Shown here: one piece after another, positions 1-8,649 of the stretch
How the letters are laid out: every line of letters begins with the position of its first letter
Position numbering within the stretch: position 1 is the stretch's first letter
Assembly (NCBI GenBank): GCA_018195615.1
Contig: JAGTPG010000002.1
Coordinates: 1,860,001-1,924,000, forward strand
Direction of reading: 5' to 3'
DNA from: Streptomyces tuirus
GTDB lineage: Bacteria > Actinomycetota > Actinomycetes > Streptomycetales > Streptomycetaceae
Length of the DNA: 64,000 bases
Translations under genes and position numbers: made by a program
The notes under the pieces: model-generated
Told to the model about the DNA's origin: nothing
Databases searched by the model: none
Seen by the model: only the letters and a program-made list of their open reading frames with translations

Positions 1-735
1 CAGGCCGCCTCCGAGCTGTTCGGCGACAAGGACCCCTCCGCCGTGGACCGCTGGGTGGCCGCGGACTACAAGCAGCACAGCGCGCTCGCCGCCGACGGCC
101 CCGAGGCCCTGCGCGGGCTCGTCGCCGGCCTGGGTGACGACTTCCGCTACGAGGGCGCCCGAGTCGTCGCCGATGGTGACCTCGTCGTCCTGCACGGCAC
201 CTACCACGGCTTCGGTCCGGACCCGCTCGTCGGGTTCGACATCTTTCGGGTCGACGCCGACGGCAAGCTGGCCGAGCACTGGGACGCCCTGACCCCACTG
301 GTCAAGGACACCCTCTCCGGCCGCTCCCAGACCGACGGCCCCGCAGAGATCACCGAGATCGACAAGACCGACGCCAACCGTGCCCTGGTGAGCGAGTTCG
401 CCGAGAAGGTCCTCGTCGGCGCCGACTACTCGGTCCTCACCGACTACATCTCCACCGAGACCTACCACCAGCACAACACCGACGCCGCCGACGGCCTCGA
501 CGGCTTCGGAGCGGCCGCCGCCAAGTGGGCCGAGCAGGGCAAGAACCTCGTCTACAAGAAGGTCCACAAGGTCATCGCCGAGGGCGAGTTCGTCCTGACC
601 CAGTCCGAAGGCGAGTTCGGCGTGCCCGTCGCCTACTACGACCTCTTCCGTGTCGCGGACGGCGAGATCGTCGAGCACTGGGACGTCATCGCCCCCGCCC
701 CGGCCGAACTGCCGCACGGCAACGGCCTGTTCTGA
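1..735 (+). CDS. SnoaL-like / NTF2-fold protein, two tandem domains, 5' end missing
   Basis: The frame is open from base 1, so the true start lies upstream of the window and at least 245 codons remain. The product repeats one architecture twice. Each half has an HxQHN- or KQHS-type segment, a hydrophobic beta strand and the ending 'EHWD' (near residues 92 and 225 of the visible part). This is typical of the SnoaL/nuclear-transport-factor-2-like cone fold seen in polyketide cyclases, isomerases and many uncharacterised cytoplasmic proteins. No signal peptide or membrane segment is visible in the part seen. The exact substrate cannot be deduced. A strong hairpin follows the stop codon and probably ends the transcript. 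Confidence 0.8.
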   Translation, partial: QAASELFGDKDPSAVDRWVAADYKQHSALAADGPEALRGLVAGLGDDFRYEGARVVADGDLVVLHGTYHGFGPDPLVGFDIFRVDADGKLAEHWDALTPLVKDTLSGRSQTDGPAEITEIDKTDANRALVSEFAEKVLVGADYSVLTDYISTETYHQHNTDAADGLDGFGAAAAKWAEQGKNLVYKKVHKVIAEGEFVLTQSEGEFGVPVAYYDLFRVADGEIVEHWDVIAPAPAELPHGNGLF

Positions 736-801
736 CCGGCCGCACGCCACGCTCGACCAACGACAACGGCGTCGAGATCTGATCCACGCCTGATCCACCG
801 G

Positions 802-851
802 CCGATGGCCCGGGCCCGGCACGCGCCGACGTGCGGGGCCCGGGCCATCGG
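802..851. terminator. Long GC-rich hairpin terminator
   Basis: A 16-bp perfect inverted repeat (802-817 with 836-851, CCGATGGCCCGGGCCC) continues inward through a single mismatch into a GCACG/CGTGC pairing with a six-base loop. There is no T tract, as is common for Streptomyces terminators. It lies between two genes on the same strand and would isolate the SnoaL-like gene from the macrodomain gene. Confidence 0.75.
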
Positions 852-886
852 CACACCTCGTTCACCCGCCTCCCCCGGAGCCCTCG

Positions 887-1891
887 ATGATGCCGATCCG
901 CGCCGAGTCCGACGCCGTCGCCGGGACGAAGACCCAGTTCTCCGCGCTGCCCCTGGCCGCCTACCGATCGGCCGTCGCCCTCGACGAGCCCTTCCGCCCG
1001 ACCGTGGCCCCCGCCCCGGCCGCTCGGCTGGACGCCCATGTGCGCTCGGCCCTGCGCCTGCTCGGCGCCGATCCGTCCGTATCCCGGCTCGGACTGCGGC
1101 CCGACTCGCTGAACCGCCTCGCCGATGCCGACACCCGCGCCGGCGTCGACGCCGCCACGGCCCGTCAAGTGCTGCGCGCCCTGCTGACTGTCCGTGATCC
1201 CGGCCCGCTGCCGGAGGGAGCGGACCGGGAGCTGGACGCGCTCCTCGGCGCGGAGCGGCAGCTACGGCCCACCGTCTCGGCACTCGAACTGCCCACGATC
1301 CACGAGGAATTCCCCGGCACGACCTTCCGGGCCGCGGCCGAGGCCGTGCTGTGGCGGGGAGACATCACGACGCTGGCCGCCGACGCCGTGGTCAACGCCG
1401 CCAACAGCCAACTGCTCGGCTGCTTCCGCCCCCGGCACCCCTGTATCGACAACGCCCTCCACAACGCCGCCGGGCCGCGCCTGCGCGACGACTGCCACAC
1501 GATCGTCACGGCGCAAGGAACCCCCGAACCCACCGGCACAGCCAAGATCACCCGGGGCTACCACCTGCCGGCCCGATACGTCCTGCACACCGTCGGCCCG
1601 ATCCTCCAGGGCCGTCCGCACCGGCAGGACGCACAGGCGCTCGCCTCCTCCTACCAGGCATGCCTGGACCTCGCCGCCGAGGTGAAGACCATCCGCACCC
1701 TCGGCTTCTGCGCCGTCAGCACCGGCGTCTTCGGCTATCCCAAGGAAGAAGCCGCACCCATCGCGCTGCACACCGTCGCCGACTGGATCGCAGCACATCC
1801 CGGCCGGTTCGACCGTGTGATCTTCACCGTCTTCGAAGACGACGACGAACGGGCCTACCACAACGTCCTCGGCACAGGCGCCCACCCCTGA
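887..1891 (+). CDS. Zinc-type macrodomain protein (protein ADP-ribosylhydrolase family)
   Basis: A 334-residue protein. Residues 1-145 form an alpha-helical domain common in this family. The macrodomain covers about 155-325: 'DAVVNAANS' is the ADP-ribose-binding Asn-rich loop, and 'STGVFGYP' is the diphosphate loop. Between them, around residues 178-195, Cys, His and Cys in 'CFRPRHPCIDNALH' match the metal-binding insertion of Zn-dependent macrodomains (SpyMacro/SauMacro type), which remove ADP-ribose from proteins. In firmicutes this class is coded beside a SirTM ADP-ribosyltransferase and a lipoate ligase. Neither is present here, so the target is unknown. The start at 887 follows GGAG by six bases. 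ATG at 890 is an alternative. Confidence 0.85.
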   Translation: MMPIRAESDAVAGTKTQFSALPLAAYRSAVALDEPFRPTVAPAPAARLDAHVRSALRLLGADPSVSRLGLRPDSLNRLADADTRAGVDAATARQVLRALLTVRDPGPLPEGADRELDALLGAERQLRPTVSALELPTIHEEFPGTTFRAAAEAVLWRGDITTLAADAVVNAANSQLLGCFRPRHPCIDNALHNAAGPRLRDDCHTIVTAQGTPEPTGTAKITRGYHLPARYVLHTVGPILQGRPHRQDAQALASSYQACLDLAAEVKTIRTLGFCAVSTGVFGYPKEEAAPIALHTVADWIAAHPGRFDRVIFTVFEDDDERAYHNVLGTGAHP

Positions 1892-1924
1892 CACGAAAGA
1901 GGGCCGCCCCGCGTACGCACGCGC

Positions 1925-1955
1925 GTGGGCCGCTGCCCACCGGACAGCGGCCCAC
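1925..1955. terminator. Bidirectional terminator between convergent genes
   Basis: An 11-bp inverted repeat (GTGGGCCGCTG at 1925-1935 with CAGCGGCCCAC at 1945-1955) with a nine-base loop. It sits between the stop codons of the macrodomain gene and the convergent arabinofuranosidase gene and could serve both. Confidence 0.7.
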
Positions 1956-1981
1956 TCAGGGGTGGTGCTCAGAGGTGGGTA

Positions 1982-4464
1982 CTACCTCTGCTTGATCCTC
2001 AGGAACGTGACGGAGTTCGCCGGGAAGGTGTAGGTGAACTTCTTCGCCACACCCCGGAAGGTGGACGTCACCGGCGTCACCGGCCTGTCCGTCTCGGTGT
2101 TCACCGCGTCCTCGTCAGCGGCCAGCGTGGTGACGCGGGCGGTGGAGGCGACCTTCGCGCCGCCCAGGTCGACGGCGGTACGGGCCTCGGCGGACTGGGC
2201 GTTGACGACCTTGACGATCAGGTCACCGGTCTTGGCGTCCTTGGTGACGACCTGGCGGAACGGCTCGGCCGGCTTGTCGTCCTTGAAGCTGCCCCACTCC
2301 TTGCCGTCCAGGAAGAGGGTGACCTGACGGCCGCGCACCTTGATGTCGATGTCGTAGGCGCGGCCCGTCTCGATCGACCCGGCCTTCGTCATCAGGGTGC
2401 CCTTGCCGCCGTCCACGGCCTGCTCGATCGCGGACTGGGTGTTGTTCCAGCCGCCCAGGTTCCACCAGTAGTAGTTGCCGGTGTCCTTGACGCCGAAGGC
2501 GACGAGGAAGCCCTCCTTGCCGGACTTCTTGGTGGCCTTCACATGCAGGTCGTAGTCCTTCCAGGCCGGGTCGCCCGCCGTCACCATGGTGTTCTCGGCG
2601 GCGGTGTCGGTCTGGACGTACTGCCCGTCCTGGATGCTCCAGCTGCCCCGGCCGCTGGTGGTCCACTTCGAGGCGTCACCGGAGAAGTCGTCGGTCAGCA
2701 GGGTCGAGCCGTCCGCCGAGGTGACCTTGACGTCGTCGTACGCGGCGCTGGTCGCCCACGTCGACAGGCCGACGGCACCGGTGATGGGGCCGCTGACGTT
2801 CGGCGTGGTCGTGGCCTTCGAGGGGACGACGCGGTCGCCGACGTTGTTCATGAACAGCTTCTGGACCTCGTAGTTGGCCGAGTTCCAGGAGGCCCGGTTG
2901 TTGAACCAGATCATGTCCGGCCGCCACTGGACGTAGTCCTCGTTGGCGAGCAGCGGGGCGTAGGAGGCCAGCTTGACGATGTCCGCGTTGCGCTCCAGGC
3001 CGGTCATGAAGGCGGCTTCGGAGAGGCCGTTCTTCCAGGCGTTGCCCTGGGAGGCGTACTCGCCGAGGAAGACCTTCGGACCGTTCCTGTCGTAGGAGTC
3101 GTAGCGGTCGTTGTTCTGCAGGAACCAGTTCGGGCTGTTGTAGTAGTGCTCGTCGACCATGTCGACGTTGCCCTCGCGGTTGAGCTGCCAGGCGGTGTCG
3201 AAGGTCGTGCCGGCGTCGTCAGGGCCGGAGTTGGAGATGACGGTGATGTCCGGGTACTTGGCCTCGATGGCGGCCCGGAACTGCTGGAAGCGGGCGAAGA
3301 ACTCCTTGGGGAGGTTCTCCTCGTTGCCGACGCCGATGTGGGTCAGGTGGAAGGGCTTGGGGTGGCCCATCTTCGCGCGGACCTTGCCCCACTTGGAGGT
3401 CGCGGGGCCGTTGGCGAACTCGATGAGGTCGAGGGTGTCCTGGATGTGCCGCTTGAGCAGGGCGTCGTCGTCGGTGGCCTTGTTCTGGCCGCAGCCGGTC
3501 ACCAGGGCGGGGACGACGGGCAGCGGCATGGCGCCGATGTCCTCGGAGAAGCGGAAGTACTCGTAGTAGCCGAGGCCGTAGCTCTGGTTGTAGCCCCAGA
3601 AGTTGGCGTTGGTGGCGCGCTCCTCGACGGGGCCGATGGTGTCCTTCCACTGGTAGCTGCGCTTGCGCTGCCAGTTCGAGGCCTCGCTGTAGTCCTCCAT
3701 GGAGCCGGTGTTGACCAGGCAGCCGCCGGGGAAGCGCACGAAGCCCGGCTTCAGGGCGGCGATCTTCTCGGCGAGGTCCTTGCGCAGGCCGTTCGGCTGG
3801 TTCTTGTAGGTGTCGCGCGGGAAGAGCGATATCTCGTCGAGCGCGGCGGCGTTCGTGGAGGCCACGGCGAGGCGGCCGCGGTTGCTGGTGCGGGTCGCGG
3901 TGAAGGTGGCCTTGTACTTGGCCCAGCCGCCCTTCACGGCGACCTGGCGGGCGGTCGCCAGGCTGCCCGCGGCGTCCTTGAGGGAGACGGTGAGCGTGCT
4001 GCCGCTCTCGGCGCGGGCCCACACGGAGAAGTCGTACCTCTTGCCCTGCTCGACCCGGATGCCGGTGTTGTAGCCGGCGTTCGTGACGGAGGAACCGGCG
4101 CCCAGGGAGAGGTAGTTGCGGTTGCGCTCGTTGAGCCGGCCCGAGTCGTTCACGACCTCGGCCGTACCGCCGGCCGTCCAGGAGGTCAGGGGTGTGTAGG
4201 AGCCGTTGTCGGCGGTGGAGTACTCGAAGGAGCGGTTCTGCACGAGCTCGGCGTACAGACCGCCGTCGGCGGCCCGGTTGATGTCCTCGAAGAAGACGCC
4301 GTACATCGTGTCGTCGATGGCCGCGCCCTTGGCGGACGGGTCGACGGTGATCGTGTAGTCGGTGACGTCCTCGGCGTGCGCGGGGGCGGTACGAGGGCTG
4401 CTGCCGTCAGGAGGGCGGTGGTCGTGAGACCGACTCTCCATCGGGTGCGGGCGGTGCGTGGCAT
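1982..4464 (-). CDS. Secreted GH51-type alpha-L-arabinofuranosidase with embedded lectin-like domain (frameshifted near start)
   Basis: A predicted extracellular enzyme that removes arabinose side chains from plant polysaccharides. After the signal peptide the order is: a GH51 N-terminal segment ('YGVFFEDINRAADGG'), a CBM4/9-like beta domain, the catalytic barrel with the acid/base Glu in 'HIGVGNEE', and a C-terminal beta domain carrying a long LamG/DUF1080-like insertion ('FSGDASKWTT' onward). The reading frame breaks in the G run at 4382-4386. Adding one base joins the start ATG at 4464 (MPRTARTRW, a Sec signal ending PPPAHA) to the mature protein, about 827 residues. Without the repair the protein would lack its export signal. 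The gene is single, divergent from the DUF6314 gene, and ends at a bidirectional terminator. Confidence 0.88.
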
Positions 4465-4494
4465 GGATACTCCGCGGCTCTCTGGTAGAGGAGT

Positions 4495-4529
4495 GTTCGA
4501 AATATCAGACATTGATCAGCACTTCGAAC
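4495..4529. promoter_or_regulatory. Inverted repeat between divergent arabinofuranosidase and DUF6314 genes
   Basis: GTTCGAA (4495-4501) and TTCGAAC (4523-4529) form an inverted repeat in the 136-base divergent promoter region (4465-4600). The position suits an operator for sugar-dependent control of the arabinofuranosidase. No regulator gene is adjacent, so the binding protein is unknown. Confidence 0.35.
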
Positions 4530-4600
4530 GGCAAGATAGGGAGGGGATCAAGCGCGTCAATGGGTCGTGCAGCAACGACTGGGACGGAGAGCGGTACGCG

Positions 4601-5041
4601 ATGGGCGAGTTCTGGCCAGTGCCGGACGTACTGGCGTTTCTGGCCGGGCGCTGGCGCGTGACGCGGTCGGTGCGGGATCTCGCGAGCGGCGCGGAAGGGG
4701 AGTTCCTCGGAACCACCGAGTTCAGCGGGCTGCGGTCGGGCGGGCTGCTGCACCACGAGTCCGGCACCTTCGTCTGGCAGGGCGTCGCCCGGCCCGCCGA
4801 GCGGACTCTGCGGTTCCTGCCGGGTCCGGGCGGCACGGCCGACGTGCGGTTCGCGGACGGGCGGCCGTTCCACGACCTGGATCTGGCCTCCGGGTGGCAT
4901 GTCGCCGGCCATCCCTGCGCGGCGGATCTCTACCGCGGCGAGTTCACCGTTCGGGACGCCGACCACTGGCGGACGGTGTGGCGGGTCCGCGGCCCCGCGA
5001 AGGATCTCGTACTGCGCACCGACTACGCGCGCGAAGGCTGA
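4601..5041 (+). CDS. DUF6314 family protein
   Basis: A 146-residue protein without signal peptide or membrane segment. It starts with a hydrophobic segment ending 'LAGRWRVTRSV', then beta-rich sequence with 'EFLGTTEFS', and closes with 'WRVRGPAKDLVLRTDYAR'. This is the pattern of the small lipocalin-like DUF6314 family, whose biochemical role is unknown. The start codon ATG at 4601 follows GGAGAG by about ten bases. Its last 19 bases overlap the end of the convergent phosphatase-like gene. Confidence 0.75.
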   Translation: MGEFWPVPDVLAFLAGRWRVTRSVRDLASGAEGEFLGTTEFSGLRSGGLLHHESGTFVWQGVARPAERTLRFLPGPGGTADVRFADGRPFHDLDLASGWHVAGHPCAADLYRGEFTVRDADHWRTVWRVRGPAKDLVLRTDYAREG

Positions 5042-5616
5042 GCGGACGCCCCGTCGAAGCGCAGGTTCCAGCGCCCCGCCCGGCCCGTCACGGCGGTCGT
5101 CGACAGCGGGCGGACGTCGAGGTTCCAGTACGTCGAGGGCGGCGCCTTCAGGGCGTAGACCAGGGCCGCCCGGATCACGGACGGCTCGGCCACCGCCACG
5201 ACCCGGCAGCCGTCCTCGACGGGCCGGGTGTCGAGCCAGCCGCCGACACGGGTGATGAAGTCCACCAGTGACTCACCGCCGTGCGGTGTGGCGCGCGGGT
5301 CGGCGAGCCAGGCGTCCACGGCCTCCGGCTCCCGGGCCATCGCCTCGCCCAGGGTCAGACCGCGCCACCGGCCCATGTCGCAGTCCCGCAATCCGAGTTG
5401 CACGAGCGGCGCGTAACCGAGCCCCTCCCCCGTCGCACGACTGCGCGGAGTCGGCGAGCAGTACCGCAGCTCGGCGGCGGCGAGCGGCAGCAGTCCGTGG
5501 GCGGCGCGCTCCACCTCGCCCCAGCCGGCCTGGTCCAGCGGCCGGTCGTCCTCGAAACGCTCGGCGAGCAGCGGGGAGCTGCGAGCCGCGGCGACGAACG
5601 TGACCCTCAGTGGCAT
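5023..5616 (-). CDS. Histidine-phosphatase-fold protein lacking the catalytic histidines
   Basis: A 197-residue protein with the layout of the phosphoglycerate-mutase-like superfamily. The N-terminal strand is 'LRVTFVAAARSSPL', the middle contains 'GLRDCDMGRWRGLTLGEAM', and a later 'GGESLVDFITRV' precedes the last strand 'VVAVAEPSVIRAAL'. In active members the first strand carries RHG and the last carries a second histidine (AHGGVIR-like). Here these positions read AAR and AEP, so both catalytic histidines are absent. It may bind a ligand or partner instead of hydrolysing phosphate. The start at 5616 gives a normal family length. The GNAT fragment lies just upstream on the same strand. Confidence 0.7.
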   Translation of the reverse strand: MPLRVTFVAAARSSPLLAERFEDDRPLDQAGWGEVERAAHGLLPLAAAELRYCSPTPRSRATGEGLGYAPLVQLGLRDCDMGRWRGLTLGEAMAREPEAVDAWLADPRATPHGGESLVDFITRVGGWLDTRPVEDGCRVVAVAEPSVIRAALVYALKAPPSTYWNLDVRPLSTTAVTGRAGRWNLRFDGASAQPSRA

Positions 5617-5689
5617 GCGGGGATCGTGCGTCCCGCAAGTGCGCAGGTCAAGAGATGTTACCTGGGAGTTACCCAGGGTGCGCCGGCCC

Positions 5690-5961
5690 TCACCGGCCGA
5701 AGACGAGGGCCATCCAGTGCTGCAGGATCCGGCGCACGCCGTAGGATCCCAGCTCGTCCCGTACGGCCGCCACGAGTGCCGTACCGGCACGCTTGCCGCG
5801 CACCGCGGGGTCGACGTACACGTCGCACAGCCAGCCGAACGTCGCCCGGTCGGTGATGACCCGGGCGTACGCGACCTGCTCCCCCGACACCTTCTCGTAC
5901 ACGCCGAAGTTGAGCGAGCCCTCGATCGCCCCGTCCTGCGCAGGGGCGGGGTGTCGGTCAT
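5690..5961 (-). pseudogene. Truncated GNAT acetyltransferase with internal deletion and frameshift
   Basis: The N-terminal half is a normal GNAT: 'EGSLNFGVYEKVSGEQVAYARV' type strands, 'WLCDVYVDPAVRGK' and a partial acetyl-CoA loop 'RGKRAGTALVAAV'. The usual segment between 'GVRRIL' and 'QHWMAL' (about 20 residues, helix plus last strands) is missing, so the protein is about 90 residues instead of about 140. In addition, one base is missing in the G run at 5943-5946: restoring it links the ATG at 5961 (MTDTPPPAQDG) to the body. The frameshift looks like a sequencing error. The in-frame loss of the C-terminal core does not fit that pattern, so the gene is probably not functional as read. Confidence 0.6.
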
Positions 5962-6001
5962 GGCGCGATGCTCGCAAATCCCGGGCAAGGCCGTCGAACG
6001 C

Positions 6002-7437
6002 TTATCCCAGCACCTCGTCGCAGGCCGTACGCAGCCGCCGCACCCCCTCCGCGATCTCCCCGGTCCCCGCGACCGCCGCGAAGCTCAGCCGGATGTGCGC
6101 CGCCGGCGGCTCGGCGCTGAAGTAGGGGCGGCCGGGGTGATCGCGACGCCCGCGCGCAGAGCCGCCGCCGTCAGGGCGGGCTCGTCGGTTCCGTCGGGCA
6201 GGCGCGGCCACAGGTGGTAGCCGCCGGACGGGACGTGCGGCAGGGCGAGTTCCGGAAGGCGCGTCGCGAGCGCGCCCGTCATCGCGTCGCGGCGCGCCTT
6301 CAACTCGGTGGCGACGGCCCGCAGATGGCGCGGCCAGGCGGGCGAGCCGACGAGTTCGAGCGCTGCCTCCTGAAGGGGCCGCGGCACGAAGAAGGTGTCG
6401 ACGACCTGGATCGCGCGCAGCCGCTCCAGGACCGGCCCGCGTGCGGCCAGGGCGCTCACCCGGAAGCTCGGCGAGGTCGCCTTGGTCAGCGAGCAGACGT
6501 GGACGACCACGCCGTCGGCGTCCTCGGCTGCCAGTGGGCGTGGCAGCGGCCCCGCGTCCTCGTGCACGAGCCGCCGCACGAAGTCGTCCTCGACGACGAA
6601 CGCCCCCGCCTCCCGCGCGATGCGCAGCACCTCGCGGCGCCGCTCGGGCGCGAGCACGGCACCGGTGGGGTTCTGGAAGAGCGGCTGGCAGACGAAGGCC
6701 GGGGCTCCGCTGGCCCGGAAGGCGTCGGCGAGCAGCGCCGGTTTCACACCGTCCGAGTCCACCGGGACCGGCACCGGCCGCAGGCCCGCGGCCCGGGCGA
6801 TGGCGAGCATGCCGGGATAGGTCGGCGACTCGACCAGCACGGGGGCGCCGGGCGGGGCGAGGGCCCGCAGGGCGGTGGTGAGGGCGGACTGCCCGCCGGC
6901 GGTGACCAGGACCTCGGCGGCCGTGAAGGACCCGCCGATGCCGCGCGCGAACCACTCGCGCAGCTCCGGCAGCCCCTCCATGGGCGGGCGCCCCCAGGCC
7001 CCGGGACGGCGTCCCGCGCGGGACAGGGCGGCGGCCATCGCCCGCTCCGGCTGCAACGACGGGTGCAGATAGCCGCCGTTGAACTCGATCACGCCGGGCG
7101 GCGGGGCGGCCAGCGAGACCAGGACCCCGGAGGCGTCCACCGAGCGTGGCACGAGGTCGGCGGCACCGTCCGCGCTGAGCGCGACCTCCTGCCAGGAGGT
7201 GTCCCCGGCCGGGGCCGGTGCCGTCCGGGCCTGTGCGCGGAAGGCGCCCGCGCCGGGCCGGGTGATCACGAGCCCCTCGGCAGCGAGCTGGGCCAGGGCC
7301 CGCGACACCGTCACGGGACTCACCCGGAACCGCTCCACGAGGGCCCGACTCGACGGCAGCTTTCCACCAGGAGAGTAGCGGTCCAGCTCCCGGCGCAGTT
7401 GTTCCACCAGCTCACCCACGCTGTTACGCTCTTGCAT
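6002..7437 (-). CDS. MocR-type regulator: GntR DNA-binding domain fused to PLP aminotransferase fold (frameshifted near 3' end)
   Basis: About 478 residues. A GntR winged helix at the N terminus (residues 1-70, 'PSSRALVERFRVSPVTVSRAL') is followed by a fold-type-I aminotransferase domain. 'QNPTGAVLAP' and 'CSLTKATSPSFRVS' contain the cofactor region, with the Schiff-base lysine in SLTK. Such proteins are PLP-dependent transcription factors that usually control a divergent neighbour, here the EamA transporter. The last ~45 codons change frame: one base is missing in the G run at 6134-6137, after which the sequence reads 'PYFSAEPPAAHIRLSF', the normal end. The start at 7437 overlaps the transporter start by two bases. 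Confidence 0.88.
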
Positions 7438-8353
7438 GAGAGTAGAGAGTAGCGCTACTGCCGCACCCCGGATAGCAGTCACCATCGAGCGAGAGCGCCC
7501 CGGTCTCGGCGCCCTGCAAGCCGCCCTCGGTGTCGTCGCCTTCTCCCTCACCTTCCCCGCCACCGCTTGGGGACTGGAGGGCTTCGGGCCCTGGTCGCTC
7601 GTCGCAGTGCGGAGTGTGCTCGCCGCGGTGATCGCCGGTGCCGCCCTGCTGGCGCTGCGGGTGCCGCTGCCCGCCCGCCGCCACTGGCCGGGCCTCGCCG
7701 TCGTCGCGGCCGGTGTCGTGCTCGGCTTCCCGCTGCTCACCACGCTCGCGCTGCAGACCTCGACCACCGCGCACGCCGCCGTCGTGGTCGGACTGCTCCC
7801 CCTCACCACCGCCCTCTTCTCCGCCCTGCGTGTCGGCAGCCGGCCCTCGCGCACCTTCTGGATCGCGGCCCTCGCGGGCGCGGCAGCCGTAGTGGCCTTC
7901 ACCGTGCAGCAGAGCGGCGGCGCTCTGACCACGGCCGACCTGTACCTCTTCGCGGCGCTGCTGGTGTGCGCGGCCGGCTACACCGAGGGCGGCAGGCTGG
8001 CCCGGGTCATGCCGGGCTGGCAGGTCATCGGCTGGGCGCTGGTGCTGTGCCTGCCGCTCACGGTGCCCGTCGCCGCCCTGGCGCTGGATCAGGAGCCCGT
8101 GCTGCTCACCGCGCACAGCGTGGCCGGGCTGCTGTGGGTCGCGGTGGGCTCGCAGTTCCTCGGCCTGGTCGTCTGGTACCGGGGCATGGCGGCGATCGGC
8201 ATCCCGAAGGCCAGCCAGTTGCAGCTGGCCCAGCCCCTGCTCACACTGGTGTGGTCGGTGCTGCTGCTGGGCGAGCACCTGACGGTGGCCGCCCCGCTGA
8301 CGGCCGCGGCGGTGCTGGTCTGCATCGCCGTCACCCAGCGGGCGCGCGGCTGA
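7436..8353 (+). CDS. EamA/DMT-family membrane exporter
   Basis: A 305-residue integral membrane protein with about ten hydrophobic segments arranged as two EamA repeats (first about residues 25-150, second 165-300). The second repeat ends with the conserved 'QLAQPLLTLVWSVLLLGEHLT'-like stretch. The drug/metabolite transporter superfamily usually exports amino acids, metabolites or drugs. The pairing with a MocR regulator suggests an amine or amino-acid substrate, but this is inferred. The only in-frame start codon is ATG 7436, which overlaps the regulator's own start codon on the other strand, so transcripts may be leaderless or nearly so. Confidence 0.85.
   Translation: MRVESSATAAPRIAVTIERERPGLGALQAALGVVAFSLTFPATAWGLEGFGPWSLVAVRSVLAAVIAGAALLALRVPLPARRHWPGLAVVAAGVVLGFPLLTTLALQTSTTAHAAVVVGLLPLTTALFSALRVGSRPSRTFWIAALAGAAAVVAFTVQQSGGALTTADLYLFAALLVCAAGYTEGGRLARVMPGWQVIGWALVLCLPLTVPVAALALDQEPVLLTAHSVAGLLWVAVGSQFLGLVVWYRGMAAIGIPKASQLQLAQPLLTLVWSVLLLGEHLTVAAPLTAAAVLVCIAVTQRARG
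7448..7459. promoter_or_regulatory. Palindromic operator candidate for the MocR regulator
   Basis: AGTAGCGCTACT is a perfect 12-base palindrome at the divergent starts of the regulator and EamA genes, inside the first codons of the latter. The 10-mer GAGAGTAGCG that runs into it (7445-7454) recurs at 7371-7380 within the regulator gene. The placement fits autoregulation and control of the exporter. Confidence 0.5.
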
Positions 8354-8447
8354 GCCAGGCGGCGCACAGCCCCCTGCCAACCCGCGCCCCCCGCCGTAGA
8401 CTCGTGGCCACGGACCGCTGCTGAAGCACCCCGTGAGGAGGCCCCAG

Positions 8448-8648
8448 ATGCGCGCAACCGTGGGCGACCAGCTTGTCCAGCACGGCAGGGTGGTCGGTCA
8501 GCACGACAAGGTCGGCGAGATCGTCGAAGTGCTGGGCCAGGAGGGCAACCCCCCGTACCGCGTCCGGTTCGAGGACGGGCACGAGGGCGTCTGCTCACCG
8601 GGACCCGACACCGAGATCCGGCACCGGGAGACCACCACCGGGCCGTGA
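8448..8648 (+). CDS. DUF1918 small protein
   Basis: A 66-residue soluble protein that starts 'MRATVGDQLVQHG' and contains 'EIVEVLGQEGNPPYRVRFEDG', the beta-barrel signature of DUF1918, a small SH3-like family widespread in actinobacteria and of unknown function. The ATG at 8448 is preceded by GAGGAGG, a near-perfect ribosome binding site that rules out the earlier in-frame GTG at 8433. One base separates its stop codon from that of the convergent hydrolase gene. Confidence 0.85.
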   Translation: MRATVGDQLVQHGRVVGQHDKVGEIVEVLGQEGNPPYRVRFEDGHEGVCSPGPDTEIRHRETTTGP

Positions 8649-8649
8649 C

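Noticed and set aside
1925..5041. A 1038-codon open frame on the plus strand overlapping the arabinofuranosidase gene
   Set aside because: It is the antisense of a real gene, rich in Val/Gly/Leu repeats typical of high-GC shadow frames. Only its last 147 codons (from 4601) match a family.
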